NCBI GenBank assembly: GCA_902782665.1
Contig: CACZOA010000023.1
Coordinates: forward strand, 21,543 to 85,542
Direction: 5' to 3'
Length of the DNA stretch: 64,000 bases
From: an uncultured Bacteroidales bacterium
GTDB lineage: Bacteria; Bacteroidota; Bacteroidia; Bacteroidales; Paludibacteraceae
The translations under genes and the position numbers were made by a program. Each line of letters starts with the position of its first letter. Position 1 is the stretch's first letter. Positions 16,204 through 24,327 of the stretch are shown in pieces. The notes under the pieces were generated by a model that made no database searches, was not told where the DNA came from, and was given only the letters and a program-made list of their open reading frames with translations.

Positions 16204-16911
16204 TTACCAGTCTTTCTCTATTCTTTTCTTTTTTGCATTCTTTATTTGTTCCTTCATTCTCTCGTCCTGCTTGTCCTTTTCATCTCTTTCAAGGGCTTCT
16301 AGCAGTTGACGGGCAGAATTTTCGTCCATGTGGTGTTCTCCCTCACGAGCATCGTCTTTCTGATCGTGATTCTCTTGCTCTTTTCCATCTTTAGGAGGCT
16401 CCTGCTGTTGGTCTTGCTGTTGTTGCTGCTGTTGTTGTTGCTGATTCTGCTGCTGTTGTTGAATCTGCAACATTCTCTTGGCATACGCAAGGTTGTAGCG
16501 AGTCTCTTCGTCGTCTGGATTGAGCTTAAGGCTTTTCTTGTAGGCATCGATACTCTCCTCATACTTTTTGTTTTTGAGGTATGTGTTGCCTATGTTGTGC
16601 ATGATGGCAGCGTTTTCTTTGTCGCTGTTCTTCTCACTTATCGCCTGCTTGTAGTTCTCTAATGCGGAATCATATTCGTCTCTACGGTAATAGGTGTTGC
16701 CCATATTGTAGTTTGCGATTTTTGATCCTACATTCTTGTCCAATGCTTTTCTATATTCGTCTTCAGCTCCTTTGTAGTCTTTGGCTTCATATTTGTCGTT
16801 TCCCTTACGGATGAACTCATCCTCTGGGTTTGATGCAAATGAAGGAAGACTGAAAAGGGTAACTATTGTAGTCGCTAACAATTTATTTGTCATAGTCTTG
16901 TTCATGGTCAA
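16204..16911 (-). CDS. batC: BatC: TPR protein with polyglutamine tract
   Basis: 235 aa. Signal peptide (to about SLPSFAS), then TPR units (about 30-145: KYEAKDYKGAEDEYRKAL, ANYNMGNTYYRRDEYDSALE, MHNIGNTYLKNKKYEESIDA), a glutamine-rich stretch (about 149-170, near-continuous Gln in mixed CAA and CAG codons), and a charged Lys/Glu/Asp-rich tail. Position between BatB and BatD and the TPR content fit BatC. Three in-frame ATGs (residues 1, 3, 7) could start it; the third (16893) gives the most typical signal peptide. The Gln run is a candidate for length variation by slippage. Confidence 0.88.
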   Translation of the reverse strand: MTMNKTMTNKLLATTIVTLFSLPSFASNPEDEFIRKGNDKYEAKDYKGAEDEYRKALDKNVGSKIANYNMGNTYYRRDEYDSALENYKQAISEKNSDKENAAIMHNIGNTYLKNKKYEESIDAYKKSLKLNPDDEETRYNLAYAKRMLQIQQQQQNQQQQQQQQQQDQQQEPPKDGKEQENHDQKDDAREGEHHMDENSARQLLEALERDEKDKQDERMKEQIKNAKKKRIEKDW

Positions 16912-16927
16912 TGTTAATTAGACTGTC

Positions 16928-17941
16928 CTAAAATAGTTTGAATTTAGAAAGGAACTTGTTCTTTCTCTCTCTGATGAATATTTCAAGAATAAGAATCACA
17001 AGCACTATCCATGCGATTGTTTGGAACTGCTCGTCGAAATCTGTGTAGACTTTGCTTTCCACGTCTCCTTTTGCAGACTTGTCTAGCTCCGACTGAATGT
17101 ATTTCAACGCATTGTTCGTGTTGTCCGCTCTGACGTACAAACCTCCACCTGCAGCGGCAATTTCTGCGGCCATCTGTTCGTTGAGCTTAGTGATGACAGT
17201 CTGTCCGTCTATATCTTTTCTGAAGCTTCCGTGTCCGTCTGGTATTGGAGCTCCTTCGGGTTTACCGATACCTATCACATGCACCTGTATGCCGCTTTCG
17301 TATGCTGCTTTAGCCTGCTCGACAGCGTCGTCTTCATGGTTCTCACCATCTGTGATCACTATGATGGCTTTTCCTATGTTAGTCTTGCTGCTGAATCCAT
17401 TGACAGCCATTTTGATAGCGGCTCCGATTGCTGTACCCTGTGTCGGAATCACACCAGTGCTTATATTGGATGCATACATTTTAGCTGCACTGTAGTCGCT
17501 TGTCATCGGCAACTGTGTGAATGCCTGGCCTGCAAAGACAATGAGTCCGAGTTTGTCGTTCTCCATTCCGTCTACAAACTTATAGATCATCTGTTTTGAT
17601 TTCTGCAGACGGCTTGGTTTGATATCCTCACAAAGCATTGAGTTGGATACGTCCATCGCAATCATTACCTCAACACCTTTTCTCTTCACCATCTCAAGTT
17701 TGGATCCGAACTGTGGGCGTGCTGCAACGAATATGGCTCCTGCAAGCGCAATCATAAACAGTGCACACTTGAAGTAGTATCTCCAAGTTGTGTAGCCTGG
17801 CATAAATTGCTTTAGAATCTGATAGTTTCCGTATTTCTTCAGATTTCTGCTTCTGCGATACATTGCATAACCGAAAATCGCGGCCATCGGTATCAATGCG
17901 AAAAGCAGATAAAGATATTCTGAATTTGCAAATCTAAACAT
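16928..17941 (-). CDS. batB: BatB: membrane von Willebrand A-domain protein
   Basis: 337 aa. Two N-terminal membrane segments (about 8-28 and 57-75), a VWA domain (about 90-290) with an intact MIDAS motif (MDVSNSM; Asp97, Ser99, Ser101), downstream TQGTAIG and VITDGENHED, and a C-terminal membrane segment (about 309-325, TIAWIVLVILILEIF). The domain faces the cytoplasm or periplasm depending on topology; the family model is a metal-dependent protein interaction platform. It lies 10 bp after batA and 16 bp before batC. Confidence 0.93.
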   Translation of the reverse strand: MFRFANSEYLYLLFALIPMAAIFGYAMYRRSRNLKKYGNYQILKQFMPGYTTWRYYFKCALFMIALAGAIFVAARPQFGSKLEMVKRKGVEVMIAMDVSNSMLCEDIKPSRLQKSKQMIYKFVDGMENDKLGLIVFAGQAFTQLPMTSDYSAAKMYASNISTGVIPTQGTAIGAAIKMAVNGFSSKTNIGKAIIVITDGENHEDDAVEQAKAAYESGIQVHVIGIGKPEGAPIPDGHGSFRKDIDGQTVITKLNEQMAAEIAAAGGGLYVRADNTNNALKYIQSELDKSAKGDVESKVYTDFDEQFQTIAWIVLVILILEIFIRERKNKFLSKFKLF

Positions 17942-17951
17942 ACTCTTACTC

Positions 17952-18941
17952 TTATGGGTTGTGGCGCACTACTAAATAGCGCACTAAAAATTCAAGAAGC
18001 ATGATACCAAGCAACGCAATTGCGAATGGCAGATACTCCTCGTTCTTTTTGCTGTATTCTTGAACACTGATTTTTGTCTTTTCAAGTTGGTCAATCTCTT
18101 CGTAGATTGCTTTCAAAGATTTGTTGTCAGTAGCACGGAAATATTTTCCATCAGTGTTGCCGGAAATCGATTTAAGTGTGCTTTCATCAATATCAACTGG
18201 CACCATCTGGCGCTGGATTCCGAATGCAGTCTGGAAAGGGTAGGGCGCCATACCTTTTGTTCCCACTCCAATAGTGTAGACGCGGATTCCGAATGTCTTG
18301 GCTAGATCACTCGCCATCATCGGGTCGATTTCACCTGTGTTGTTCGAACCATCGGTTAGCAGGATGATGACTTTTGATTTTGCCTGGCTGTCTTTCAGTC
18401 TGTTTACAGCTGATGCCAAACCAAGTCCGATTGCAGTACCGTTTGCCTGGATCATCTGTTCGTTGATCACGCCAAAAAGTTGTGAAAGGGCAGCTTTGTC
18501 TGTTGTAAGCGGACACTGAGTGAAACTCTCTCCTGAGAATACTACAAGTCCGATATTGTCGTTTGGACGGCTGTTGACGAATTCAGAACTGATGGTTTTG
18601 GCTGCCTCAAGTCTGTTTGGCTTCAAGTCTTCCGCCAACATTGATCCTGAGATATCTATTGCCATCATGATGTCTATACCCTCAACATTCTGGTCGGACC
18701 ATGTCTCTGAACTCTGAGGTCGAGCAAGGATGACGCATAATAATGCTAATGATATCATTCTCAACGCGAAAGGCAAATGGAGAATGTAGTATCTCAAACT
18801 TTTAGGCGCTCCTTTGAATGGACTGATTGTCGAAACCTGCAGATTTGCGGTCTGTTTGTTTCGTCTCCATATATACCATGCCGTAATAGGGATGATAAGC
18901 AGTGCCAGATATAAATATTGTGGTGATTCAAATGTAAACAT
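17952..18941 (-). CDS. batA: BatA: membrane von Willebrand A-domain protein
   Basis: 329 aa paralogue of BatB. It has two N-terminal hydrophobic segments (about 9-25 and 53-73), a VWA domain with MIDAS AIDISGS (Asp96, Ser98, Ser100), ANGTAIGLG and LLTDGSNNTGE, and a C-terminal membrane segment (about 305-322). Placed first of the two VWA genes, as in other Bacteroidota. It starts 6 bp after the upstream membrane protein gene. BatA and BatB are expected to form hetero-complexes; that is inference from the family. Confidence 0.93.
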   Translation of the reverse strand: MFTFESPQYLYLALLIIPITAWYIWRRNKQTANLQVSTISPFKGAPKSLRYYILHLPFALRMISLALLCVILARPQSSETWSDQNVEGIDIMMAIDISGSMLAEDLKPNRLEAAKTISSEFVNSRPNDNIGLVVFSGESFTQCPLTTDKAALSQLFGVINEQMIQANGTAIGLGLASAVNRLKDSQAKSKVIILLTDGSNNTGEIDPMMASDLAKTFGIRVYTIGVGTKGMAPYPFQTAFGIQRQMVPVDIDESTLKSISGNTDGKYFRATDNKSLKAIYEEIDQLEKTKISVQEYSKKNEEYLPFAIALLGIMLLEFLVRYLVVRHNP

Positions 18942-18947
18942 AAGTCG

Positions 18948-19976
18948 TTATGCTAAATTATTTGAATTGCTGTTTATTGCCAATGGGGCCTCTTCCTTTT
19001 TTGATTTCTTGTCTTTTGCAGGCTCTGTATATACAGGCTTTGTTCTGCTTACGATAAGGTAAGCGTTGGCAAGACTCATTTCGCAATCCTCTTCTGTAGG
19101 AATTGCTTTTGCGAATTTGGCCATATCGGCTTTGCTGAGGATACTCTTCAATTCTGGGATAATCGGCATTGCGTCGGTGTTGTATCTTAGCTCGTCAAGA
19201 ATCTCATCTGATGTCATCTCCATCGCACTGATGTTGAATCTGCTGCAGAAATACTCTCTAAGAGTTTCTGTGACGTCAGTATAATATTCTTTGATTCGAG
19301 TTGAATCCTTCCAAATGCGTTTTGCTTTTATCTCATCAAGCTTGTTTATTGCCACTACATCGATTGGCAAAACAATCTCAGGTTCATCAGAAACAATGCC
19401 TTCTCCCTGTTTCTTTGCTAACTTCTTCTGGATATATGGCCATCCATATTTCCAACCTAAGAATCCGAGCACTGCTATAAGCAGAATGATAAGAAGGATT
19501 GTGAAGAATTTTCCCCAATCGAAACCAAGTGTCATGATGTCTTTGATGTCCTTGACACTTGTTGAGTCAGGTTGTCCAGCTTCATCAAGTTTGATTTCAA
19601 TGTCGTTGTTTACTTCCAATGCCAATGGCTCGGATGTAAGAGTCTCTCCAGTTTTGATATTGATATATTTGAATGGAGGAACGACGCAACTTCCTGAATC
19701 AAACGATGTTATGATCACATCCTGCTTGATTTCAAGCGAGCCTCCCATTTCCGTAGTGTCGGCCTGTTTTAGCTTTACCACATCAATCTTACCAGTGGTG
19801 TCTTTTTCCACCTGTAACTCGAAGTCCTGATCCTTTGGTTGGGTCAAAGTCAAGTGGACAGCTGTCTGACGGCCTATTCCGATATGGGCTGAATCCATCT
19901 TTGCAGTAAGACCTGCGGCACTAGCTACAAGACTATTGCATAAGAAAAAAACTATGGCTATACTGTGAAATTTCAT
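18948..19976 (-). CDS. Single-pass membrane protein of the Bat operon (DUF4381-like position)
   Basis: 342 aa. Signal peptide (MKFHSIAIVFFLCNSLVASAA), a periplasmic beta-rich domain (about 22-165; AKMDSAHIGIGRQTAVHLT, then CVVPPFKYINIKTGE), a membrane segment (about 178-197, FTILLIILLIAVLGFLGW), and a cytoplasmic helical domain (about 220-320; RIWKDSTRIKEYYTDVTETLREYF). The layout resembles BatD in miniature and the DUF4381-type gene often found between DUF58 and BatA. It starts 13 bp after the DUF58 gene. It has no bat letter that I can assign with confidence. Confidence 0.8.
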   Translation of the reverse strand: MKFHSIAIVFFLCNSLVASAAGLTAKMDSAHIGIGRQTAVHLTLTQPKDQDFELQVEKDTTGKIDVVKLKQADTTEMGGSLEIKQDVIITSFDSGSCVVPPFKYINIKTGETLTSEPLALEVNNDIEIKLDEAGQPDSTSVKDIKDIMTLGFDWGKFFTILLIILLIAVLGFLGWKYGWPYIQKKLAKKQGEGIVSDEPEIVLPIDVVAINKLDEIKAKRIWKDSTRIKEYYTDVTETLREYFCSRFNISAMEMTSDEILDELRYNTDAMPIIPELKSILSKADMAKFAKAIPTEEDCEMSLANAYLIVSRTKPVYTEPAKDKKSKKEEAPLAINSNSNNLA

Positions 19977-19989
19977 GAATTACAATGTT

Positions 19990-20877
19990 TTATGCTCTTT
20001 TCTTGAAGAGTTTCATCAGCGACTTCACATAGTCGTCTGTTGTGGCGATAGAGATATAATCCACACCACTTTTTGCAAACCCTTGTGCGAGCAATTCGTC
20101 TCTCTCCTTTACATACTGTTCGTACACTCTTCGCGTAGAGGCACTGGATGTGTCGACCCACATGTCTTCATTGGTCTCCGCATCCTTCATTTTGATTAGT
20201 CCGGCATCAGGCAACTCTTTTTCTCTAGGGTCAAAGATCTGCAATGCAGCCAAATCATGTTTCTTGCTTGCGATAAGAAGTGAATCAGAATAGTTGCTAT
20301 CATCTATAAAGTCTGAAATCAAGAATGCCGAACAACGCTTCTTTACCATGTTGGTGAAGTATTTGAGCGCAAAATCGATATTTGTCTTCCTACTTGTAGG
20401 TTGGAAACTTAGTAATTCTCTGATAATATAGAGGATATGTTTCTTTCCTTTCTGAGGCGGAATATATTTTTCGATTTTGTCAGAAAAGAAGATGACGCCG
20501 ATTTTATCGTTGTTTGTCGCTGCGGAGAAGGCGATTGTTGCCGCCACCTCAGTCAGATACTCTCTCTTTGTCTGCTCGGCTGTTCCGAAGTCATCACTGC
20601 CTGATACGTCGACAAGGAGCATCAGTGTCATTTCTCGTTCCTCTTCAAACACTTTGATAAATGGCTTTGAATAGCGTGCGGTGACATTCCAGTCGATGCT
20701 TCTCACATCGTCTCCAGGCATGTATTCGCGAACTTCCGCGAACTGCATACCACGACCTTTGAACGCAGTGTGGTACTCTCCAGCAAAGATGTTGTTGGAG
20801 AGTCCTCGCGTCTTTATCTCTATTTTGCAGACTTTCTTTAAAAGTTCGCTAGTGTCTACCTTTTTGTTGTCTTCCAT
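19990..20877 (-). CDS. DUF58 domain protein (VWA-like) of the Bat operon
   Basis: 295 aa from the ATG at 20877 (MEDNKKVD); a start at 20883 adds two residues. DUF58 signature: GRGMQFAEVREYMPGDDVRSIDWN (seen as GMQFAEVREYMPGDD and VRSIDWNVTARY), then a VWA-like core with MLLVDVSGSDDFG and FLISDFIDD. No membrane segment, so probably cytoplasmic. DUF58 proteins accompany MoxR ATPases almost everywhere and are assumed to be their adaptors. It lies 32 bp after the moxR-type gene stop. Confidence 0.93.
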   Translation of the reverse strand: MEDNKKVDTSELLKKVCKIEIKTRGLSNNIFAGEYHTAFKGRGMQFAEVREYMPGDDVRSIDWNVTARYSKPFIKVFEEEREMTLMLLVDVSGSDDFGTAEQTKREYLTEVAATIAFSAATNNDKIGVIFFSDKIEKYIPPQKGKKHILYIIRELLSFQPTSRKTNIDFALKYFTNMVKKRCSAFLISDFIDDSNYSDSLLIASKKHDLAALQIFDPREKELPDAGLIKMKDAETNEDMWVDTSSASTRRVYEQYVKERDELLAQGFAKSGVDYISIATTDDYVKSLMKLFKKRA

Positions 20878-20909
20878 CACCAAATATCTTTAATCGGTAA
20901 ATTGGTAAA

Positions 20910-21920
20910 TTAAGGCACCTCTACTGCATTGATGATCTCGTTGATGATGTCATCAGTGTTCATGTTGTTTGCCTCTGCCTCGTAAGTCAAACCGATACGG
21001 TGGCGAAGAATGTCGTGGGCAACTGCTCTCACGTCTTCTGGCAAAACATATCCTCTGCGCTTTACGAATGCGTAAGCTCTTGATGCCTTTGCAAGTGAGA
21101 TTGATGCACGTGGAGAACCTCCGAATGCGATCATGTCCTTCAAATTGTTAAGTCCATATTCTTCTGGGAATCGAGTAGCAAACACAATCTCGGTGATATA
21201 TTTCTGGATCTTCTCATCCATATATACGTCATGCACAACTTTTCTTGCCTCGATGATATCCTCTGGCTTAAGAAGTGCAGTGACAGTCTTTGGCTCACGC
21301 TTTAGCTGTGCCTGGATGATACGCATTTCCTCTTCTCTCTTTGGATATGTGATGATAACCTTGAACATGAAACGGTCCATCTGCGCTTCTGGCAATGGGT
21401 ATGTACCTTCCTGCTCAACTGGGTTTTGTGTAGCCATAACCAAGAATGGAGATGGCAACTTGAATGTTGTCTCACCGATTGTCACCTGACGCTCCTGCAT
21501 TCCCTCAAGCAATGCACTCTGTACTTTAGCTGGAGCACGGTTGATCTCATCCGCCAATACGAAGTTTGCAAAGATAGGTCCTTTCTTGATTGTGAATTCC
21601 TCGTTCTTCTGGCTATAGATCTGTGTACCCAACACGTCGGCTGGCAACAAGTCTGGTGTGAACTGGATTCTGCTGTATTTAGCTGAAATTAATTGGGCTA
21701 GAGTAGTGATTGATGCTGTCTTAGCCAATCCTGGAACACCTTCAAGCAACACATGTCCGTCTGCCAAAAGGGCTATGATCAAAATTTCCTTTAGATGCTT
21801 CTGTCCTTCAATGATTGTGTCCATTCCAGAAAGAAGGTTGTCAACGAAAGCACTCTGTCTTTCAATTCTTTCATTCAAACGGCTGAAATCTGGATTACCG
21901 CTTCCTATTACTTCACTCAT
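20910..21920 (-). CDS. moxR: MoxR-family AAA+ ATPase
   Basis: 336 aa AAA+ chaperone-like ATPase leading the eight-gene Bat operon. Walker A GVPGLAKT (61-68), Walker B FVLADEINRAPAK with the following ALLEGMQERQVTIG, MATQNPVEQEGTYPLPEAQMDRF region of the MoxR family (seen as MATQNPVEQEG and PEAQMDRFMF), and SPRAS sensor 2. MoxR proteins remodel or insert cofactors into partner complexes together with VWA proteins. A well-spaced Bacteroidetes promoter lies 36-69 bp upstream of the ATG at 21920. Confidence 0.96.
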   Translation of the reverse strand: MSEVIGSGNPDFSRLNERIERQSAFVDNLLSGMDTIIEGQKHLKEILIIALLADGHVLLEGVPGLAKTASITTLAQLISAKYSRIQFTPDLLPADVLGTQIYSQKNEEFTIKKGPIFANFVLADEINRAPAKVQSALLEGMQERQVTIGETTFKLPSPFLVMATQNPVEQEGTYPLPEAQMDRFMFKVIITYPKREEEMRIIQAQLKREPKTVTALLKPEDIIEARKVVHDVYMDEKIQKYITEIVFATRFPEEYGLNNLKDMIAFGGSPRASISLAKASRAYAFVKRRGYVLPEDVRAVAHDILRHRIGLTYEAEANNMNTDDIINEIINAVEVP

Positions 21921-21956
21921 TGTATCTTTTGTTTTTTGTTTTCTTTAATTCCGTTG

Positions 21957-21989
21957 CAAGTATATACCATATAACGATAGAATGTCAAA
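21957..21989 (-). promoter_or_regulatory. Promoter of the moxR-bat operon
   Basis: On the minus strand: TTTG (21986-21989), 21-bp spacer, TATACTTG (21957-21964), one base off the TAnnTTTG consensus. Confidence 0.65.
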
Positions 21990-22052
21990 ATTATTGTGCT
22001 CCTTTTGTTAAAAATGTTAAAATACCTGCACTGTTGTCTATGTTAATATTCC

Positions 22053-22080
22053 AAAAGGAGACGCTTATTATTGCGTCTCC
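22053..22080 (-). terminator. Terminator after the HU-LysM gene
   Basis: Perfect 8-bp stem GGAGACGC/GCGTCTCC (22057-22064 with 22073-22080), 8-nt loop, then TTTT on the minus strand. It uses the GAGACG core. Confidence 0.85.
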
Positions 22081-22086
22081 AATGGT

Positions 22087-23739
22087 TTATTTTACGAATT
22101 CGTGCTGTATCTCTTTGGCTGTTAGGATACTATGCTCTGAATCTGGATTCACAAGTTTCGTGTTGTCTAGCATTGGCACTTTGATCTTCGTTCCGGCCTT
22201 GATGTGGTTTGGATTTTTGATCACATCTTTGTTGTAAAGATAAATGTAAACCCAAAAGTCTTTTGCACCGTAGTGTCGAAGAGATACGAGTGTCAGACGA
22301 CTATTATTACCTAACTTTTCTTCTATCGGATCTCCCTGGTCTGTGATGTCCATTTCTGGATGTTTTTTCTTCATATAGTTGATGAAGTCATCCTTGAAGT
22401 TTGTGTATTTCTGGACATTTTGTTTGACTGCAGGTTTTTCTTCCGTCTTCTCTGCTGTGTCTTGAGTTGTAGCTTCAGCAATCGAGTCAATCGCTTCTGC
22501 ATTCTCTTCTGTCTTTTCAGCAATGATCTGTTCCTCAAAGTCCTTGGTCTCCTCATATTCAGAAGAATCAACCATGGCTTCTGTCTTCGCAGGTTCGTTT
22601 CCTGTTAGTTTATAACGTATTTTGCTGACAATGTTAGGGTCAGACATCCAAGCTACTAAACCGACAACGAACAGAATACAAAGGAACAATATGATTGCGA
22701 TTCCTAGTTTCTTTCCGTGTGAGTTTTTGTCATTATTCTCATCATCATCTTCTTTTTCTTTTGGCAAATCATGACGTTTGAATGTAGACGCGTAAGTGAT
22801 TGTCTCTTCTGTTTTTGCATCAGATTTTTTATCATCATCTGCTTTAGAATCTTCCTTAGTCTCCTCCTCAGGCTTTTCTGCTTCAATCTTATCAGTAGAA
22901 GATGTATTGGAGTTTTCTGTTGTTGTCTCCTCTGTATGTGTATCTTCGTTGATTGTGACAGTTGCAGTTGCTTCTGTTGTTGACTCTTCTGTATTTTCCT
23001 CTTCGCTGATAGTAGACGATGAGTTGGAAGTTCCTATATTTTCATTTGTTGTAGAAGACACTGTTGTATTAACCTCTTCGTTGACGATAGAAGAAGTTGT
23101 TGTGTTTTCTGCCTCTGCAATATTTTCAACCTCAACACTCTGCTCTTCACTAATGATGTTAGGAATTTGCTGAGTTTCAGTGCTTTGACTTTCAGTGGTG
23201 TTTTCTGTAATTGGAGTCTCTACAGTTACCGTCTCCTCTGTTTTTTCATTTGTCTCTTGGTTGACAACCTCTGTATTTAGATTGCTTATTGTTGCGACAA
23301 CAGGTTCAACGATAGTGCTTTCAACTGTTTGTACAGGTTCCTCTGTTTCAGTCTTTGCATTATTTACTTCTATATCATCATCTTCTGGCTCTGGAGCGTC
23401 CACCTCTCCTTCTGGAGCAAGCACGTAGCTTGGTTCGAAGTGAGCATAAGGCTTGTTTAAGGTTTCCGCCAAAGAAGAATCTGGTGTGAAAGAAATCTTA
23501 TTGTGAGCTGGAATAATTGTGTTGGCTCCTGTATTTACATCTTTACTCTTTCTCGCATCAACTTTGACAACTTTGAATGTGCCAAGACCTTTGATCTTGA
23601 CATTTCCTTCTGTTTGGAGGCCTTCGCTTATTTGAGCAAAGAATAAACGTAGAAAGTCTTCCCAACCTTTTTTGTTGATCAGGCTTACGTTTGTGCTCAA
23701 TAGCTGGGATAGTTCAGAAATAGTGATTTTTTTATTCAT
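22087..23739 (-). CDS. HU-like DNA-binding domain fused to a transmembrane segment and LysM-like domain
   Basis: 550 aa with an unusual layout. Residues 1-95 are a HU/IHF-like DNA-binding fold (ITISELSQLLSTNVSLINKK, VKIKGLGTFKVVKVDARKS, NKISFTPDSSLAETLN). Residues 100-335 are a low-complexity acidic linker rich in Thr, Ser and Glu. Residues 345-365 are one membrane segment (LGIAIILFLCILFVVGLVAW), preceded by KK, which predicts N-inside. After another acidic linker, residues 475-525 resemble LysM (LTLVSLRHYGAKDFWVYIYL, NPNHIKAGTKIKVP). It would therefore bind DNA in the cytoplasm and peptidoglycan in the periplasm. The start overlaps the upstream 95-aa HU gene by 8 bp, suggesting coupled translation. 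The LysM call is by eye and lacks a clear GDT motif. Confidence 0.85.
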   Translation of the reverse strand: MNKKITISELSQLLSTNVSLINKKGWEDFLRLFFAQISEGLQTEGNVKIKGLGTFKVVKVDARKSKDVNTGANTIIPAHNKISFTPDSSLAETLNKPYAHFEPSYVLAPEGEVDAPEPEDDDIEVNNAKTETEEPVQTVESTIVEPVVATISNLNTEVVNQETNEKTEETVTVETPITENTTESQSTETQQIPNIISEEQSVEVENIAEAENTTTSSIVNEEVNTTVSSTTNENIGTSNSSSTISEEENTEESTTEATATVTINEDTHTEETTTENSNTSSTDKIEAEKPEEETKEDSKADDDKKSDAKTEETITYASTFKRHDLPKEKEDDDENNDKNSHGKKLGIAIILFLCILFVVGLVAWMSDPNIVSKIRYKLTGNEPAKTEAMVDSSEYEETKDFEEQIIAEKTEENAEAIDSIAEATTQDTAEKTEEKPAVKQNVQKYTNFKDDFINYMKKKHPEMDITDQGDPIEEKLGNNSRLTLVSLRHYGAKDFWVYIYLYNKDVIKNPNHIKAGTKIKVPMLDNTKLVNPDSEHSILTAKEIQHEFVK

Positions 23740-24019
23740 TGTAGTCCTTCTGTATTGAATCCTTCAAAATATCACTTGGCTTGAATCCGCAGACCAATTT
23801 TGGTGCTGTCATGATTCGCTGTTTAGTAGTGGGGTTGTAGGAAATTCTTCCATCTTTTTTGCGTAGGTCGAATGAGCCGAAACCAGAAATCATGATTGTG
23901 TCGTTGCTCTCCAATACTTTTGCCATAGTGGCAACAGTATCGTCAATCATACTTTCAATCTGTTGTGCCTTCATTCCGGTTTTTTCAGATAGAGCGGCTA
24001 CCAAATCTTTGTGTTTCAT
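23732..24019 (-). CDS. Small HU-family DNA-binding protein
   Basis: 95 aa, the normal HU size. MKHKDLVAALSEKTG, the dimer core IMISGFGSFDLRKKDGRISY and the arm region NPTTKQRIMTAPKLVCGFKPS match the HU/IHF family, with the usual RNP-like arm replaced by NPTT. Nucleoid-associated, bends or wraps DNA. It overlaps the following HU-LysM gene by 8 bp, so the two are probably made together and might form mixed dimers that tether DNA to the envelope (inference). A TATATTTG -7 box lies 35 bp upstream. Confidence 0.93.
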   Translation of the reverse strand: MKHKDLVAALSEKTGMKAQQIESMIDDTVATMAKVLESNDTIMISGFGSFDLRKKDGRISYNPTTKQRIMTAPKLVCGFKPSDILKDSIQKDYNE

Positions 24020-24053
24020 AGTTGTCTTGCATAAGTGGCTTTATTACCATTTG

Positions 24054-24061
24054 CAAATATA
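24054..24061 (-). promoter_or_regulatory. -7 box for the HU operon
   Basis: TATATTTG on the minus strand, an exact TAnnTTTG match, 35 bp before the ATG at 24019. No well-placed -33 TTTG. Confidence 0.5.
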
Positions 24062-24250
24062 TCAAAATAATTTGTAATGAAAAACTACAAATATTAAAAT
24101 ATTGATTTTGATTGAAGATTGATTTTTTTCGATGGAATGGGGGCGTTTCAAGTTTCTTTTTTCATGTCATAAAGATGTGGAATGCAGAGCCCCCCAATTT
24201 ATATGTGATATGGAATATCATTATAAGAGTACAATCCTTGAGCATATTGA

Positions 24251-24282
24251 AAAAAATAGAGACGCGGCATCTCCACGTCTCC
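24251..24282 (-). terminator. Terminator after ftsK
   Basis: GAGACG (24259-24264) pairs with CGTCTC (24276-24281); the minus strand continues into TCTATTTTTTT. An 11-nt loop makes it slightly weaker than the other GAGACG terminators. Confidence 0.75.
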
Positions 24283-24285
24283 AAT

Positions 24286-24327
24286 CTTTTCTCTCTAACT
24301 TTTAATCTCTAACCTTTTCTCTCTTAT
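24286..24327. repeat. Heptad-phased repeat at the ftsK 3' end
   Basis: CTTTTCT-CTCTAAC-TTTTAAT-CTCTAAC-CTTTTCT-CTCTTAT: six 7-bp units in exact phase, with CTCTAAC and CTTTTCT each used twice in mirror order. The ftsK stop codon (24324-24326) lies in the last unit. Confidence 0.7.

Larger units (their letters stand above)
24020..24323. other. 304-bp intergenic region between HU and ftsK
   Basis: Holds the HU -7 box at its left and the ftsK terminator and heptad-phased repeat at its right. The middle (24070-24250) shows no open frame or hairpin I can support. Confidence 0.6.

Noticed and set aside
16306-16662. Poly-leucine + strand frame
   Set aside because: It is the complement of the batC glutamine tract and TPR codons.
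22360-23173. Ser/Val- and Phe-rich + strand frames opposite the HU-LysM linker
   Set aside because: Reverse reading of the acidic low-complexity linker; no motif or promoter.
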